The notes below the pieces were generated by a model. The model saw only the letters and a list, made by a program, of their open reading frames with translations, had not been told where the DNA came from and ran no database searches. Shown here piece by piece: positions 1 to 9,639 of a stretch of DNA of 64,000 nt. Position 1 is the stretch's first letter. Each line of letters begins with the position of its first letter. The stretch spans positions 46,541,576-46,605,575 of the forward strand of contig OY294070.1 of NCBI GenBank assembly GCA_958510875.1, given 5' to 3'. The position numbers and the translations under genes are program-made. This stretch comes from Endomychus coccineus. Its lineage: Eukaryota > Arthropoda > Insecta > Coleoptera > Endomychidae.

Positions 1-600
1 GATGTCCTTCAATTAATTCGACCAGTTCCTCCATTTTTTCCTCAATACCATTTAGGAGATTCCTGTATTCTCCCTCTATTCCTTTTTACTTGCTCCTATC
101 GCTTTCCTTTTTTTTCTTTGTTTCATTCAGGAGTAGAAGATCCTCGCTGCCGCTTGAGCTATTGACTCTCTCACTGTTTTGTTCAGAGAGGTCCATGTAT
201 ATTGTAGGTGGTGTTTTCCTCATGATTCTCTCCCTCTCAAGTTTTCTTCTTTCATTAGGGAATTGGGGCTCCTTTCTTTTTTGTTGCTCATAATGTCCGT
301 TTCCTCATATATCCCCATTTGCTTATATTTCTTTGTTTTCCCTTGGTTTGTTCCTAGGATGTCAGTCATTTGTTTCCTCCTTTATTCATTGCCCTCCGGC
401 CTTGTCCAACAAGAGTTGAATCGACGTAATCCCGGTAACTCTGTGATCACCCGGTCTTCCTCATCCTCCGATTTCCGGTCTTTAACATTTGTCCTGCACG
501 AAATTTGTGAAGGACTCCTAGCTACCTTTGGTTTCGCCTTGAATATTTCTTCCTGTTTCGATTTATTCAATTTATCCATCTTCTCTCTCACGATGAGCAA
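1..600 (-). pseudogene. ORF1 N-terminal remnant of T1
   Basis: Read on the minus strand from about 600 downward, the frame gives a highly charged Lys/Glu-rich N-terminus typical of ORF1 proteins in this array. It is broken by a stop near 382-384 and another near 222, although the reading frame still makes sense between stops. At the left edge the sequence encodes a Glu/Leu-rich stretch compatible with a coiled coil. No zinc knuckle is reached before the edge. In an intact element ORF1 would encode the RNA-binding gag-like protein. This copy cannot encode one. The start near 600 is inferred from where the conserved 5' UTR begins. Confidence 0.55.
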
Positions 601-1071
601 GGGAACGAAGGTCCTCCCCTGCAGAGCCCCGCATGCAGGGGTAAGGCTATATACTGCGGAGGTCGCCCGGTATCCGTAGGTTTTTACGACATCGCTGTCG
701 GTTGTATTATAGAGGTTTTCTCCACATGAGCCGCCCGGTTAAGTCTAGCCCTCCGTTTCCAGATTCCACAGAATACTCCTCTCAGACTCGCATCTCTGCG
801 GTTCGCGCTGTGGTTCAGATTTACGATATTCGCGGGCGGTAGGCGAGCGACCGCCCTCAGCTAAGGCCCTTGGGATGACCCCAGAGCGCTTTACAGCACT
901 ATGCTCTAGGTTGAGTCGTTCCTTTGTTTTCACTGCTCGCCCTCGACCTGTCCGGCTTGGGATACCCTGCCAAGAGTCACTTGCGAGACCCCGGCCGGCA
1001 TAGCTCTCGGGTTCATTGCAGTTACTTGAGCCCCTCCACCATCGAAAAGGTGTTATGGCTCCTAGGAGGGG
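601..1071 (-). promoter_or_regulatory. 5' UTR of T1 (conserved UTR type A)
   Basis: GC-rich leader of about 470 bp shared with T2 (8138-8470), T5 (to 22445), T12 (to 51346) and T13 (to 59469), and in part with T4, T8 and T9. Its middle has a strong hairpin, GGGCGGT pairing with ACCGCCC around about 835-863, that recurs in the T5 copy. R1-clade LINEs usually carry an internal promoter here. I see no specific promoter motif, so promoter activity is inference. The terminal 100 nt form the ribozyme candidate listed separately. Confidence 0.65.
972..1071 (-). ncRNA. HDV-like self-cleaving ribozyme candidate, T1 5' end
   Basis: On the minus strand the terminal segment starts CCCCTCC (1071-1065) and pairs over 7 bp with GGAGGGG (1037-1031), as P1. 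P2 is formed by 1063-1056 with 979-972 (8 positions, one mismatch and one G-U). P3 is a short ACC/GGT-type stem directly abutting the 3' strand of P1. P4 is CGAGA/TCTCG (1009-1005 with 988-984), followed by CAAG before P2. This order is the nested double pseudoknot of HDV-like ribozymes, which are known at the 5' ends of several non-LTR elements. Cleavage itself is untested. Confidence 0.55.
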
Positions 1072-1095
1072 TGAATAACCTGACCTAACCTAACC
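1072..1095. repeat. Short telomeric repeat remnant
   Basis: About 24 bp between the 5' end of T1 and the A-tail of T2, ending GACCTAACCTAACC. It is CCTAA repeat on + with decay at the T1 side. It marks the target site of T2. Confidence 0.7.
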
Positions 1096-1343
1096 TTTTT
1101 TTTTCAAGAGCAGAATCCATCATGGACATCTTACCGCCTTCTTCCTTAGTGTGGGACTCCATGGTGTGATTCACATGTCCTACACACTAAACCCCTGTGT
1201 CTTCCACCTCAACTGGAAATAACGTTTAACGCCTCATTTCTCTAATTCCTCTTATAGTCTGTCCGGTTCTTCTCTTTCTTTCCTTTTAATTATATCGGTT
1301 ATCCATTCCTTTATCATATTATACTTTCTCTTATTTCGTCATT

Positions 1344-2415
1344 TTACCTACATTCAGTTCGCTCAGCATAATCTCCGTTCTTTTTCCTTCCTCTGTAAAT
1401 CTTAGGCAACACAACATGAGGTGCTCCGGGTCCGCTCGTTGCCTCACAATCCTCGCATGACTCCACTTCTATCTTCTCGATCCTGCATCTGTAGCTCGCG
1501 AAGGTTCCGTGGCCTGTTGGAAATTGTGTTATGTGATGGTTGAGTTCCTCAAATTCGAATTGGTACCAATTGACCAGATTCGTGATAAGCTTTTTGGTCC
1601 ACTGTGCCTTAGTAGTTAGGCTTTCCCATCCTTCCTGCCATTTTGCCAGCGTGATTACTCTTGCAGTCTTCCTTGTCTCCTGCCTATTCTCATACCCGCT
1701 ATTGTCATAAATATATAATGCTTCTTGCACTAGTAGATGTATAGGTGGGATCCCTGTACTGCTTCGGCAGATACGATTCTGTACGCTCTTGATACCCTCA
1801 GTAGTGTCTTTCTCTGTACCTAGATCAACTTTTTTCTGTAGAGTTCTATCCTCAACGCCCCGTGCCAGACCGGTGCAGCATATAGTAATATGGATTTGAC
1901 GACTCCGTACAGTAATCTCCTTTTCATCTCGCCTGGGTCACCTATGTTTGGCATCACCCTCGCTATTACCCCACTCTTTACCTGTGCCTTCATGACTGTC
2001 CCCATAATGTGCCTCCCGAACGTGGTCTATGTACACCCCTAGGTATTTTATACTCTCCCTGGTTGTTATTTCCGCGTCTCCTACCTTTCTCTCTTACCTT
2101 CTTCCAGACTGTACCCATCATTATTACCGCCTCGGTTTTATGGTATGCCAGTTTCAGTCCCCTTCGATTCATCCACTTCATGATTTGCGCAGCTGATTGT
2201 TCTGCCTTTTGAACTATCTCTCTCGGTTTATCCCCTTCCACTAGCATGGCCAGGTCATCGGCGTCTCTCTCCAGCTCGACCCCGTCTGGTAATTTCAGCC
2301 TCAACACCTCATCTTAGACCATCGACCACAGTGTTGGCCCCAGTACGGATCCTTGGGGAACCCCTGCGTAGACTTCCATAGTCTCCATTTCCGATCACTA
2401 CTGTTCGTCCGCTCA
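1344..2415 (-). pseudogene. T2 ORF2 remnant: reverse transcriptase palm, thumb and C-terminus
   Basis: Three frames together cover the C-terminal half of an R1-type ORF2. Near 2330-2390 lies the VPQGSVLGPTLW-like segment. Downstream the YADD box is mutated to RDADD with a stop nearby. Next come the thumb (LLYAAPVWHGAL near 1870) and the C-terminal segment with TQFPTGHG near 1520. The Cys/His motif near 1440 has lost its usual spacing. In an intact element this protein would copy element RNA at a nicked telomeric repeat. Stops, frameshifts and the mutated active site show this copy is dead. Sequence upstream of about 2415 is abruptly unrelated. Confidence 0.7.
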
Positions 2416-2930
2416 GGTAATTAAATAGACAAGGAAAACATAAAACGAAACAACGTCAGCGTATTTTGTACATAGAGAATAAATTACACACCAAAATATT
2501 ACACATTAAAATATTCATGAATCGAACAGAGTTCTAGATTCATCAGAAAGCCCTCAACAAGTTCTTAAATTCGTTGAGACTTTCACAGGTTTGATACAAT
2601 CAGGTAATCTATTAAAAAATAAAAAACATTATAGATGCATATGACGGGTGTGCCTCAGTAAGTGTCAATCTATGTATGGGGTAACTTATGTTTGAGCTAC
2701 CAGTCGGAAATGAGTGATTTTCACCAGATACTGACAGTTTGCTTCTATTCTTGTACAAGTAGACTACACACTCACAAATATGAAGTGTATATATTGTCAG
2801 GATGCCTTCCGCTTACAAAGACAGCACATTCCATGTAAATAATAATTTAAATTAATAAATACATGAATAAATAAATAAATAAAAAGATAAATAAAATTGT
2901 AAATAATACATAATAATATTCATAAAAATT
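2416..2930 (-). mobile_element. Foreign AT-rich insert in T2, probably a LINE 3' fragment
   Basis: The ORF2 coding signal stops at about 2415 and telomeric-LINE sequence resumes near 2935. Between them, minus-strand frames near 2600-2540 can be read as a jockey/CR1-type reverse transcriptase C-terminus (residues like NRLPDCIK and, after a frameshift, LNEFKNLL). An AT-rich stretch with (AATA)n lies at 2850-2890. The family assignment is weak. No clear target duplication was found, so replacement of ORF2 sequence may involve a deletion as well as an insertion. Confidence 0.35.
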
Positions 2931-2935
2931 TATCA

Positions 2936-4200
2936 CTGTTAGTATCACAATAGCTCGATTCCATCACGTCTTTCTCACAGTCTTTATATCACAGCCGTTT
3001 CTACACCCAACCCTTCGCACCCCATTTCTTTACTTCCTCCTCCTTTCTCTGCGTCTTCATATATCTCTTCTATATGACGCTCTCTCATTGTGGTGCTTTC
3101 TTTACCTCTGCTCCTTTCATATTGTCTGCTACTTGCCCCCTTGTGTGTTTGCTTTCGTGGCCTCTCTCCAGCTATTTCTTTCACTTTGTATAATTCTGTT
3201 CCTCTCCTCTATAGTTTGTTCGCACCCTGTATCCCCAGTGGAGTGTCCTATTCCTCAACATATAACGCAATATTTTTCTTTATCACACCATTCTTCTTTA
3301 TGTCCTTTTTCTCCACATCTCCGGCATAGGTTCGTTCTATCCGGTCCCTTGCACTCATTTTTTGTGTGGCCCAACTCCCAGCACCTATAGCATTTCTGGA
3401 CGTACATTCTTTCACTTACTTCACACCAGTTCCATCCTTCCTTGATTCCTCCTACTTGCATAATTTTTTCTGCCGTGAGTGTATCAAGAACTATTGTGGC
3501 GGTCCGGGTACCACCTCTCACTGTTGACCTCAGATTTTCAACATAAACATTCTTAGCCTCTCCCAGTGCTTCTCGAATTACTTTAGTCGGCTCGGCTTCT
3601 GTTGCTATCACATCTATGTCCCTCACATGCTGTTTCACTTCATTTGTTTTCCTCACTTTGATACTGTTCGTTGTGATCTCCAATTTTTTGACTAGATCCT
3701 GAGTTACGTTTGTACCCTTCTTTATTCCTATCATTATCTTCTCAGCCTGTGATGTCTGTATTCTTTCTACGTTTGCTTTGTGTTCTGTTATACCTTCTCC
3801 TTCTTTCATCCTATCTAGGATATCCGCAAAGGAATAATTATTCGTATCTATCATTATGGTTTCTTTGACCTCTTTCTTATTTTCATTTCGTTTCTTATTG
3901 TCACCATTCTCTCAAATCTTTCTTCTTTACTGTGACATTCCGAGACTCTATATAGGCCCCCTTCTGTTTCAGTGCTCTTCACTTTTGTGATTATAGACAG
4001 CCTAACGACCGGGACCTCTGTCTCCATTCTTTCGGGATATCTTTCAATAACCTGTTGCTCCGGCCCCTCCTCTCTTCATATATCCTTTTTCGAACCACAC
4101 TATGGTTTCCACTCCACTGTCTATGTTCGAAGGGTTTCCCTCTGCCATCTTTGTTTTTTGGTAGGCATCTCCTTCCCATATCTTGCCTAACACCGCCCAT
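2936..4200 (-). pseudogene. T2 ORF1, C-terminal part with zinc knuckles
   Basis: The main readable block (3854 down to 3255) ends in gag-like knuckles: CYRCWELGHTKNEC, CRRCGEKGHKEEWC, and a third begun as CVIC. An in-frame TGA interrupts the third right after CVIC, yet the next codons restore its GH and final C. A charged tail continues to about 2990 in another frame. The knuckles would bind element RNA in the RNP. Upstream (3854-4200) the frame is shifted and patchy. The right-hand neighbour is the DNA transposon that split the gene. TCACA-rich spacer lies at 2936-2990. Confidence 0.75.
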
Positions 4201-4204
4201 ATTT
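4201..4204. other. Left target-site duplication of the DNA transposon (ATTT)
   Basis: ATTT directly before the left inverted repeat. The same four bases follow the right inverted repeat at 6799-6802. A 4-bp duplication in a low-complexity target is weak on its own, but it sits exactly at both ends of a 33-bp inverted repeat. Confidence 0.6.
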
Positions 4205-4237
4205 GAATCACTTATTTATGAAAGGATACAAGTCACT
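4205..4237 (+). repeat. Left terminal inverted repeat of the DNA transposon
   Basis: 33 bp beginning GAATCACTTATTTATGAAAG and ending in AAGTCAC plus one base. It matches the reverse complement of 6766-6798 with two mismatches inside the first 32 positions (A/G and C/T). Confidence 0.9.
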
Positions 4238-4402
4238 AAAGGTTAGTTTTAAGATATCTGAGGAAAACTATCTATAGTTATTAGTTATAACTTTTTCTTT
4301 TTGTTTTTGTAAAGTATGATGCACATCTACTAAATATGTTTGATTCTTGTCAGTTTTAATTTTTTTAAATGTAAATTAGTTTTTCAGTTATATAAAGTTA
4401 TC

Positions 4403-4430
4403 GGACTTATATCCTTTCACAAATTAAAAT
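4403..4430 (-). repeat. Subterminal copy of the inverted repeat core (left side)
   Basis: The + strand reads GACTTATATCCTTTCACAAA, close to the right-end sequence GACTTATACCCTTTCATAAA. Such subterminal repeats usually serve as extra transposase binding sites. That role is inferred here. Confidence 0.5.
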
Positions 4431-4574
4431 ATTAATTTTAGCTATTATTTATTAATTTCCTTAAATTTGCTGTAACAAAAACCAAGTTTTAGATGAAAAC
4501 GTGTTATTTATTTAACAAAAACCTACGTATCCAGTTAAAAATATTTTAAGCAAAAGTACACGTATATTATAGCC

Positions 4575-6426
4575 TTAGTCTTCTTCGGCTTCTGTGGTTG
4601 GCCATTCTTGTAGTGTATTATAATATTCTTCAAACTTCTCAGGTACGTACTTTATAATTTTTTTAATGTCGTTCATTTTCTTAATATTAATGGGAATTTT
4701 TTCTTCTCCATAAGCTTTTTCAATTGGTAAGCTCACCGTATCGGTGTTTGTGTTTCTTAGAACAAAGGAGCTTGTCTGAAGGCCATCAATAAACTTACGC
4801 GCCTCAACAATGCCTTTTCTTGTGTGGTCATATCGAAACTCCATAAAACTAGCAACCGCGAATGATTCCTTTTGAGCACGTGGAATAGATCTACCACAAC
4901 TTTCTATCGACAGACAAGTTTTTTTATAGTACTTACACCACCAATTCTTGAAATCTAGAATATCTCTTCCATTGACCATTTCAACAGTAAATTTTTGTCC
5001 TTTTGCCGAGTTACAGATAACTTCGCAAACTTCTTTGGGTGTGTAGATTCTATCAATACGATTTAATTTGCGTTTAACTAAACCAAAATCACGATCACAT
5101 GGTAAGAAAGAATGTCCTCGGATCGGAAATTTGTGCACTATTTTTTCAAACATTCCGGTATCTGTAAGGGCAAGACAAAACCTGATCATAACATTGTTCT
5201 TATTTTGGCCGCCGCAACCGTCACTATAAAGATGAAGCTCCTTTACTGAAGAGGGTACATTCTGCTTTAAATATTTTAAGATAAAAGAACATGTCTCATT
5301 TGGACCCTTCTTAGCTATACCTTCTTGATATAAAAAAAACTGTGCTGACTTATTCTTTAAGTTGTGTATACTAAAAGGAAACACAGAGAGTTGCCGGAAG
5401 TAAAAAATGTCTTGAACAGGAATTGATGGCAGTGGAATGTTCTGCATGTAGTCAAAACAAAGTCCGAGCACAGAGTCATTTTCTGAGCACAATTTTTCGG
5501 TGACCTGAATGCTATTGTTAAATTTTTTGCCGCGTCTCTTATGTACCATAAGCTCTGCCAGGGCCGCTCGCTTAGCTGTTTCATTCAAACCAGAACTTGT
5601 TACTTTTATATTGAGCTCTTCACATTGGCAGCACGTATCCACTTGTGGTCTTCCAAACTTGTAGTCAAAATGTTCCTTAAAAATTTTATAATAGGTGGAG
5701 TATTTTACATTTGTTCCAGGATGTCTTTCTTTAAATAAATTATGCATAATTCTCACGTTTAATCTAGCATCCAGGTAATTATATTCCCTAGAAGAATAAT
5801 GACTTTGTTTGACAGGAAAAGCAGATATGTGCTCTCGAACAATTTGAATTATGTTGCCAGGTATGGTTTTTCTATTATCTTGCTTACCTCTTAAGTCTCT
5901 TGGTGATTTTCCAAGGTTAAGAAGAGTTTGAAGTCTTTGAACGGCCTTGGACGAAACGCTATGCAAGCTTAAAAAGGCACTTTTACATACCTGCCGTCGA
6001 TCTGCTTGAATATTAACAAAATATCTAAAAGACGAGGCTCTTAAGGAAGCTTGTTCATTACGTGGACGTCTTTTCTTAATAGGTTGTGATAACATTAAAC
6101 CTTGTAGGTATATATCCTGTTCATTTTTTGTTTCGAAGGAACGGAACTTGTTCATAATAGCAATTCTCTGTTCTTCAGAAATCTTTTCGAAGCATTTAAA
6201 TTTGCACCTACAATAAGTAATTTTATAATCTTAAGGCCGCAATAAAACTTTTAACAAAAACTTACTTGCAAGGCTGCCCTATCGCTTTTCCTGGAACAAT
6301 ATTGCCCCGGTAATTTTTGTATGGAATTCCAGATAATCTGCTTTTTTTAATTCTGGAAGATTTGTACTCTTCTGTGTTTCTTACACCTTTTTTCCTTTTT
6401 TTAGTGCAATTTTCGCTATCACTCAT
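4575..6426 (-). CDS. DDE-type transposase of the DNA transposon (two exons, 597 aa)
   Basis: Exon 1 runs 6426-6266 from an ATG (MSDSENCTKK...). A 58-bp intron (6265-6208) starts GTAAG and ends TAG. Exon 2 runs 6207-4575. Joining restores the frame across a split Lys codon and yields a Cys-rich junction (PCKCKFKC, about residues 51-58). Candidate catalytic acids are Asp306 in CFDYMQNIPLP and Asp383 in YSDGCGGQNKN, both in settings typical of RNase H-fold nucleases. A third acid may be in PCDRDFGLVKRKL. A CCQC cluster lies at about 246-249. It resembles a family of uncharacterised insect proteins that I know by sight but cannot name firmly. No stop or frameshift is seen, so the protein may be functional. 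Confidence 0.8.
6208..6265 (-). other. Predicted 58-bp intron of the transposase gene
   Basis: Donor TGCAA|GTAAGTTTTT and acceptor TTATTGTAG|GTGCAA on the minus strand. Removing it joins the ATG-initiated first exon to the long exon in frame. Without splicing the long frame starts only at the ATG at 6155 and lacks the first 71 residues. Confidence 0.75.
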
Positions 6427-6594
6427 GATGTAGTGTTTATTTATTTACAATAATATTATATTTTTAATATAAACAACGAAAATACAATCACGTTCACGTT
6501 CAAACAGCGACTGAAATAGAAACAGTTAACACATGTTTCTTAGTAAGACCGAGTGCACCATAGAGTAACGCGCCGATTGCAGTGCGGCTAGCAA

Positions 6595-6645
6595 ATTATT
6601 TATGAAATGATATAAGTCTCAGACTTATACCCTTTCAAAATTAAA
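6595..6645. repeat. Back-to-back subterminal copies of the inverted repeat core
   Basis: 6595-6620 resembles the left terminus (TTATTTATGAAATGATATAAGTC), and 6619-6645 resembles the right terminus (GACTTATACCCTTTCAAAAT). Together they form a palindrome centred on AAGTCTCAGACTT about 150 bp inside the right end. The spacing and the resemblance to the terminal repeats suggest transposase binding sites or the scar of an earlier internal end. Confidence 0.55.
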
Positions 6646-6765
6646 CGCTATGTTTCGTTCGATACCAAGAGTTAGTGGTATACGTGACTTAGATCTTTCC
6701 GTTACTAAACGATAGATACACCATTAGAGAAGAGATTCCCGGCAATATCTCATTTTCATAAAAAA

Positions 6766-6798
6766 GGTGACTTATACCCTTTCATAAATAAGTGATTC
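6766..6798 (-). repeat. Right terminal inverted repeat of the DNA transposon
   Basis: Reverse complement reads GAATCACTTATTTATGAAAG followed by GGTATAAGTCACC, matching the left end with two mismatches. ATTT follows directly at 6799-6802, duplicating 4201-4204. Confidence 0.9.
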
Positions 6799-6802
6799 AT
6801 TT

Positions 6803-7674
6803 GTTCTTCTGTATTTGCTTCCCGTATTCCATCTCTGTCTGCCACCTCGTCCTCGTGCCTTCTGTTACACTTATGATTTGCCTTTATTTGTTCTCTCAGT
6901 TCTTCTATTTCGACCTGTAATAATTTATTTGCCTCCTCCATTCCCAATAGGTTCTTATATGTTTCATACTGTTTGTATTCCATTTCTGTCACTTCTTGCT
7001 ATGTTCAATTTTTTCTCTCATATCCTCCTGCATTTTTTCTTCTTCAACCGTTTTATGAATGTCTACTGTTTCCATTATCTGTCCGATTTTACGCAGTATT
7101 TCTCCTTTCTTGCTAGTATCCTTCTCTTCCGCTGCAACATACTCTTTGAGTTCCTTCAGGTGCGCTTCCATACCCTTGAGACTTTTCACCTCTTTTTTGT
7201 CCTTTCTTTGGTGGTGTTATAGATTCGGCTCTTTTCCTCGTCGTAATTTGTTCTTCCTGCTCTTCAGTTCCTCGATAATCTGTATTCTCCTGTTTTATTG
7301 TTCGGTCTACTTCTACGGTCATCTCTTTTGAATTATCTCCCTCAGGAGTACCTGCTCTCTCCATATCATCCCAGTAGTACGCACCAGACTCTGAGCTGTT
7401 ACTTCTTCCCGCTACTCCCGTCTGTGGTGGCGTTCTTGGGGTGAGGATACTTTTTCTCGATTGCATGCCATCTTCCATATTCGCTAGGGTGTGGTTTTCC
7501 CCTTGGGAAGTCCTGTCGTTGCTTTTCGTCTGGGGTGTTTCCGCTCAGTTTCTCCCAGAACACTTCCGTATCCCTTCTTCTGGGGATCTTTACTCTTTGC
7601 TGTGTACTCTCCTTATTCGCGCCTGTTCCGTCATCTTTCTTATCCGTTTTTAGTTAAGTTTTTTCTCGTTCCAT
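6803..7674 (-). pseudogene. T2 ORF1, N-terminal part (coiled coil and RTPP segment)
   Basis: A possible ATG lies at 7674, followed by an early stop. The frame then runs with shifts down to the DNA transposon. Residues near 7440-7400 include LTPRTPPQTG, an RTPP motif found near the ORF1 N-terminus of several other copies (T3, T4, T9). From 7190 to 6800 the protein is Glu/Lys/Leu-rich with heptad-like spacing and is a likely coiled coil for ORF1 multimerisation. The part beyond the transposon (4200 downward) belongs to the same gene. Confidence 0.65.
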
Positions 7675-7680
7675 TTGTTT

Positions 7681-8137
7681 AGTGTTATACGGTACAAATA
7701 ATCGTACACACATGCTGATACATCACGCGCAAATGGCTTTGTTAATATTTAGAGTGAAAATAATGTGTTTGTAGAATATAAATAAACTGTTCCTTTGATA
7801 CACTTTAGTAGCAGTGTAAATAGGAAACAATCGCCCTTATCCACTAAAAATAATATTACAGCACTAAGAACCTTCTAGCACCAAGTAGCCATCATCAGAG
7901 TAAACTCTGCTTCTTATTTATAGTGTTATAGTGTATCCAAAGTGTGAACCCTTTTATATTTTACATTTTAGTAGGTTTTATTCTGCTTCACTCAATTGAA
8001 ATATTACTAGCAGCAGAAATTAACTAACACTCTTCTGTAATATCACTTAAAAAGATTTGACATTGTTGATATATCGTGTATCTAAGGTGAGGATGTCCAT
8101 CATGAAGATATAGTAAGTAATAGATGCAATATGTGTC
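7681..8137. other. Unassigned AT-rich stretch between T2 ORF1 and its 5' UTR
   Basis: About 450 bp with no convincing ORF and no resemblance to the leaders of T1, T5, T12 or T13, which join ORF1 directly to the GC-rich UTR. It is therefore probably an insertion. I find no clear inverted repeats or target duplication. The conserved UTR resumes abruptly at 8138 with GCGGCCGGT. Confidence 0.4.
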
Positions 8138-8470
8138 ATGCGGCCGGTAAAAACAAGCCCCCCGCTTCCGGGTCCCACAGAACACTCCTCTCAGACTCGC
8201 CTCTCTGCGGTTCGCGCTGTGGTCCAGATTTACGATATTAGCGGGCGGTCCTCGGCTAAGGCTCTTGGGATACCAACCCCAAAGTGTTAAGCAGCAGTTT
8301 TCCCCAGGTTGACTCATTTCTTAGTTTTTCACTGCTCGCTCTCGACCTGTCCGGCTTGGGAGGCCCTGCCAGGAGTCACTTGTGAGATTCCATCCGGCAT
8401 AGTTTTCGGGTTCATAGCAGTTACCTAAGCCCATCCACCTACGACAAGTAGTTGTGACCCCTAGGAGGGG
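8138..8470 (-). promoter_or_regulatory. 5' UTR of T2 (type A, partial)
   Basis: The outer 330 bp of the conserved type-A leader, starting inside the UTR relative to T5 because of the insertion at its inner edge. The hairpin region is shortened (GCGGGCGGTCCTCGG). The outer end carries the ribozyme candidate and abuts CCTAACC repeat. Confidence 0.65.
8371..8470 (-). ncRNA. HDV-like ribozyme candidate, T2 5' end (degenerate)
   Basis: P1 is CCCCTCC (8470-8464) with GGATGGG (8436-8430), one mismatch. P2 is AGGGGTCA with TGACTCCT (8378-8371), and the only change from other copies converts A-T to a G-T wobble, so the stem survives. P3 is altered. The copy looks decayed but keeps the fold's geometry. 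Confidence 0.4.
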
Positions 8471-8503
8471 ATCTAACCTAACCTAACCCATCCGAAACTA
8501 ACC
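8471..8503. repeat. Short telomeric repeat remnant between T2 and T3
   Basis: CTAACCTAACCTAACCC and a decayed remainder ending AACTAACC before the T-run of T3. Target site of T3. Confidence 0.7.
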
Positions 8504-8686
8504 TTTTTTTGACCGAAGAGAAATGCTATTGCGCACACCCGAGCTTATCCAGGGTCACTGAGCGGTGGTGTGAGGATTACCACGATGTGGCATACTCAAT
8601 CAATCGATCAATTAAAATGGGGGTAGACAAATCAGGAGTACTTAGACAGCTTGATTGGGTCCATTGTGCGCCCCTTGATACAAGAA

Positions 8687-9600
8687 TCAGTCCAGCAGGC
8701 CTAAAGCTGTGCCGAAGGCTAAGATTTTGCATGGACTGATATCCCTGATGGCTTTAAACGGCATATGTGTGCTGGCGAGGTGTTGTAGCCTGAGAGAACC
8801 CAGTGCTGGACATTCTGTTAGGATATGAGGAGCAGTCTCATCCACCTCTCCACATCTACTACAAGTTGGGTCTTCAACAATGCCCATTGTGTATAGATGT
8901 TCATTTAGATGACAGTGTCCTATGAGGAGTCCTGTCACCAGTTTTAGACCTCTCCTGCTCATAGAGAATAGGGTTTTAGAGAGTTAAGGCGAGAACTCTC
9001 TAATGTGGAGCTTCGTCTACCTCATGCCGGAGGAATCACGCCAGATCGAGAGCCACTGTCTATCTAGTAGCTCCTTGAGGACGTGGAGCCCAGTGTTCGA
9101 TGAAATTCCGATAGTGAAATCGCAGCCAGGAGCGTTCAAGGAACCCCGTTTGGTCAATTCATCGGCTACTCCGCTTCCTTTCACGCCAAAATGAGCAGGT
9201 ACCCAGTTTAGCTGGAGTTTGTTCCATCTGGCTGATTCAACCATAGTCTCCCTGCACTCCAAGACAAGCCTAGAAGTCACTCTGTTGGCGCGAAGTGCAC
9301 CCAGGGCCGCTCGGCTGTCAGTGCAGATTTAAATCTGCCTACCTTGGTAGTTTAATTCAAGGTTCTCCAGGGCATATTTCCGTATTGCACAGACTTCAGC
9401 CTGGAGAACGGTCACAGGACCAGTTAGAGGAACTTAAATCTTCGCTAAACTCAACAGTCTTAGACTCACCCGTGAACCACACGAGCCCCCCAGGCGAATG
9501 CGGCCCAGATACCTTGTTCTCCCATTCCGTCCTCTGGGTTATGAGGACGTCTGGTGTTTGAAACCTGACAGCAGGCGCTATCGAATCTTGCGTCAGTCGG
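8687..9600 (-). pseudogene. RNase H domain and C-terminal zinc-like tail of the inserted LINE
   Basis: Around 9280-9120 the frame reads LNWVPAHFGVKGSGVADEL, the RNase H signature region with the catalytic Asp context (WVPxHxGxxGxxxAD). Downstream, 8962-8687 encodes TCSRCGEVDETAPHILTEC, a CxxC...H...C motif typical of LINE ORF2 C-termini. The domain would degrade RNA in RNA:DNA hybrids during insertion. Frameshifts near 9000 and 9350 and stops show it is inactive. The 3' UTR follows to about 8585. Confidence 0.7.
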
Positions 9601-9639
9601 AGGATCGAACAGTTTTCGGCCACTCAATTCCAGATTTTG

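Larger units (their letters stand above)
1..1071 (-). mobile_element. T1: 5' part of a telomeric R1-clade (TRAS-like) LINE
   Basis: This is the 5' end of a minus-strand LINE whose 3' part lies beyond the left edge of the window. It holds an ORF1 start region (about 1-600) and a GC-rich 5' UTR (about 601-1071). The UTR is recognisably the same as those of T2, T5, T12 and T13. Its outer end meets degraded CCTAA repeat, and only about 25 bp separate it from the A-tail of T2. Identity as a telomere-targeted element rests on this context and the shared UTR. Confidence 0.8.
4205..6798 (-). mobile_element. Complete cut-and-paste DNA transposon inside T2 ORF1
   Basis: A 2594-bp unit bounded by near-perfect 33-bp inverted repeats starting GAATCACTTATTTATGAAAG, flanked by ATTT duplications. 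It carries one two-exon transposase gene on the minus strand (4575-6426). It interrupts an ORF1 that resumes on both sides, so it is younger than T2. Its frame is undamaged while the surrounding LINE is decayed, which suggests a recent insertion. The superfamily is not assigned. A 4-bp duplication would be compatible with Sola, but I have no strong reason to prefer it. Confidence 0.85.
1096..8470 (-). mobile_element. T2: telomeric LINE, decayed, with three internal insertions
   Basis: The A-tail (T-run 1096-1104) abuts CCTAACC. A 3' UTR (1105-1343) follows, then the ORF2 3' part (1344-2415), foreign AT-rich DNA (2416-2930), ORF1 (about 2990-7674), a second foreign stretch (7681-8137) and a type-A 5' UTR ending at 8470. 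The endonuclease and the first half of the reverse transcriptase are missing, and foreign DNA lies at that place. ORF1 is split by a complete DNA transposon (4205-6798). Confidence 0.75.
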
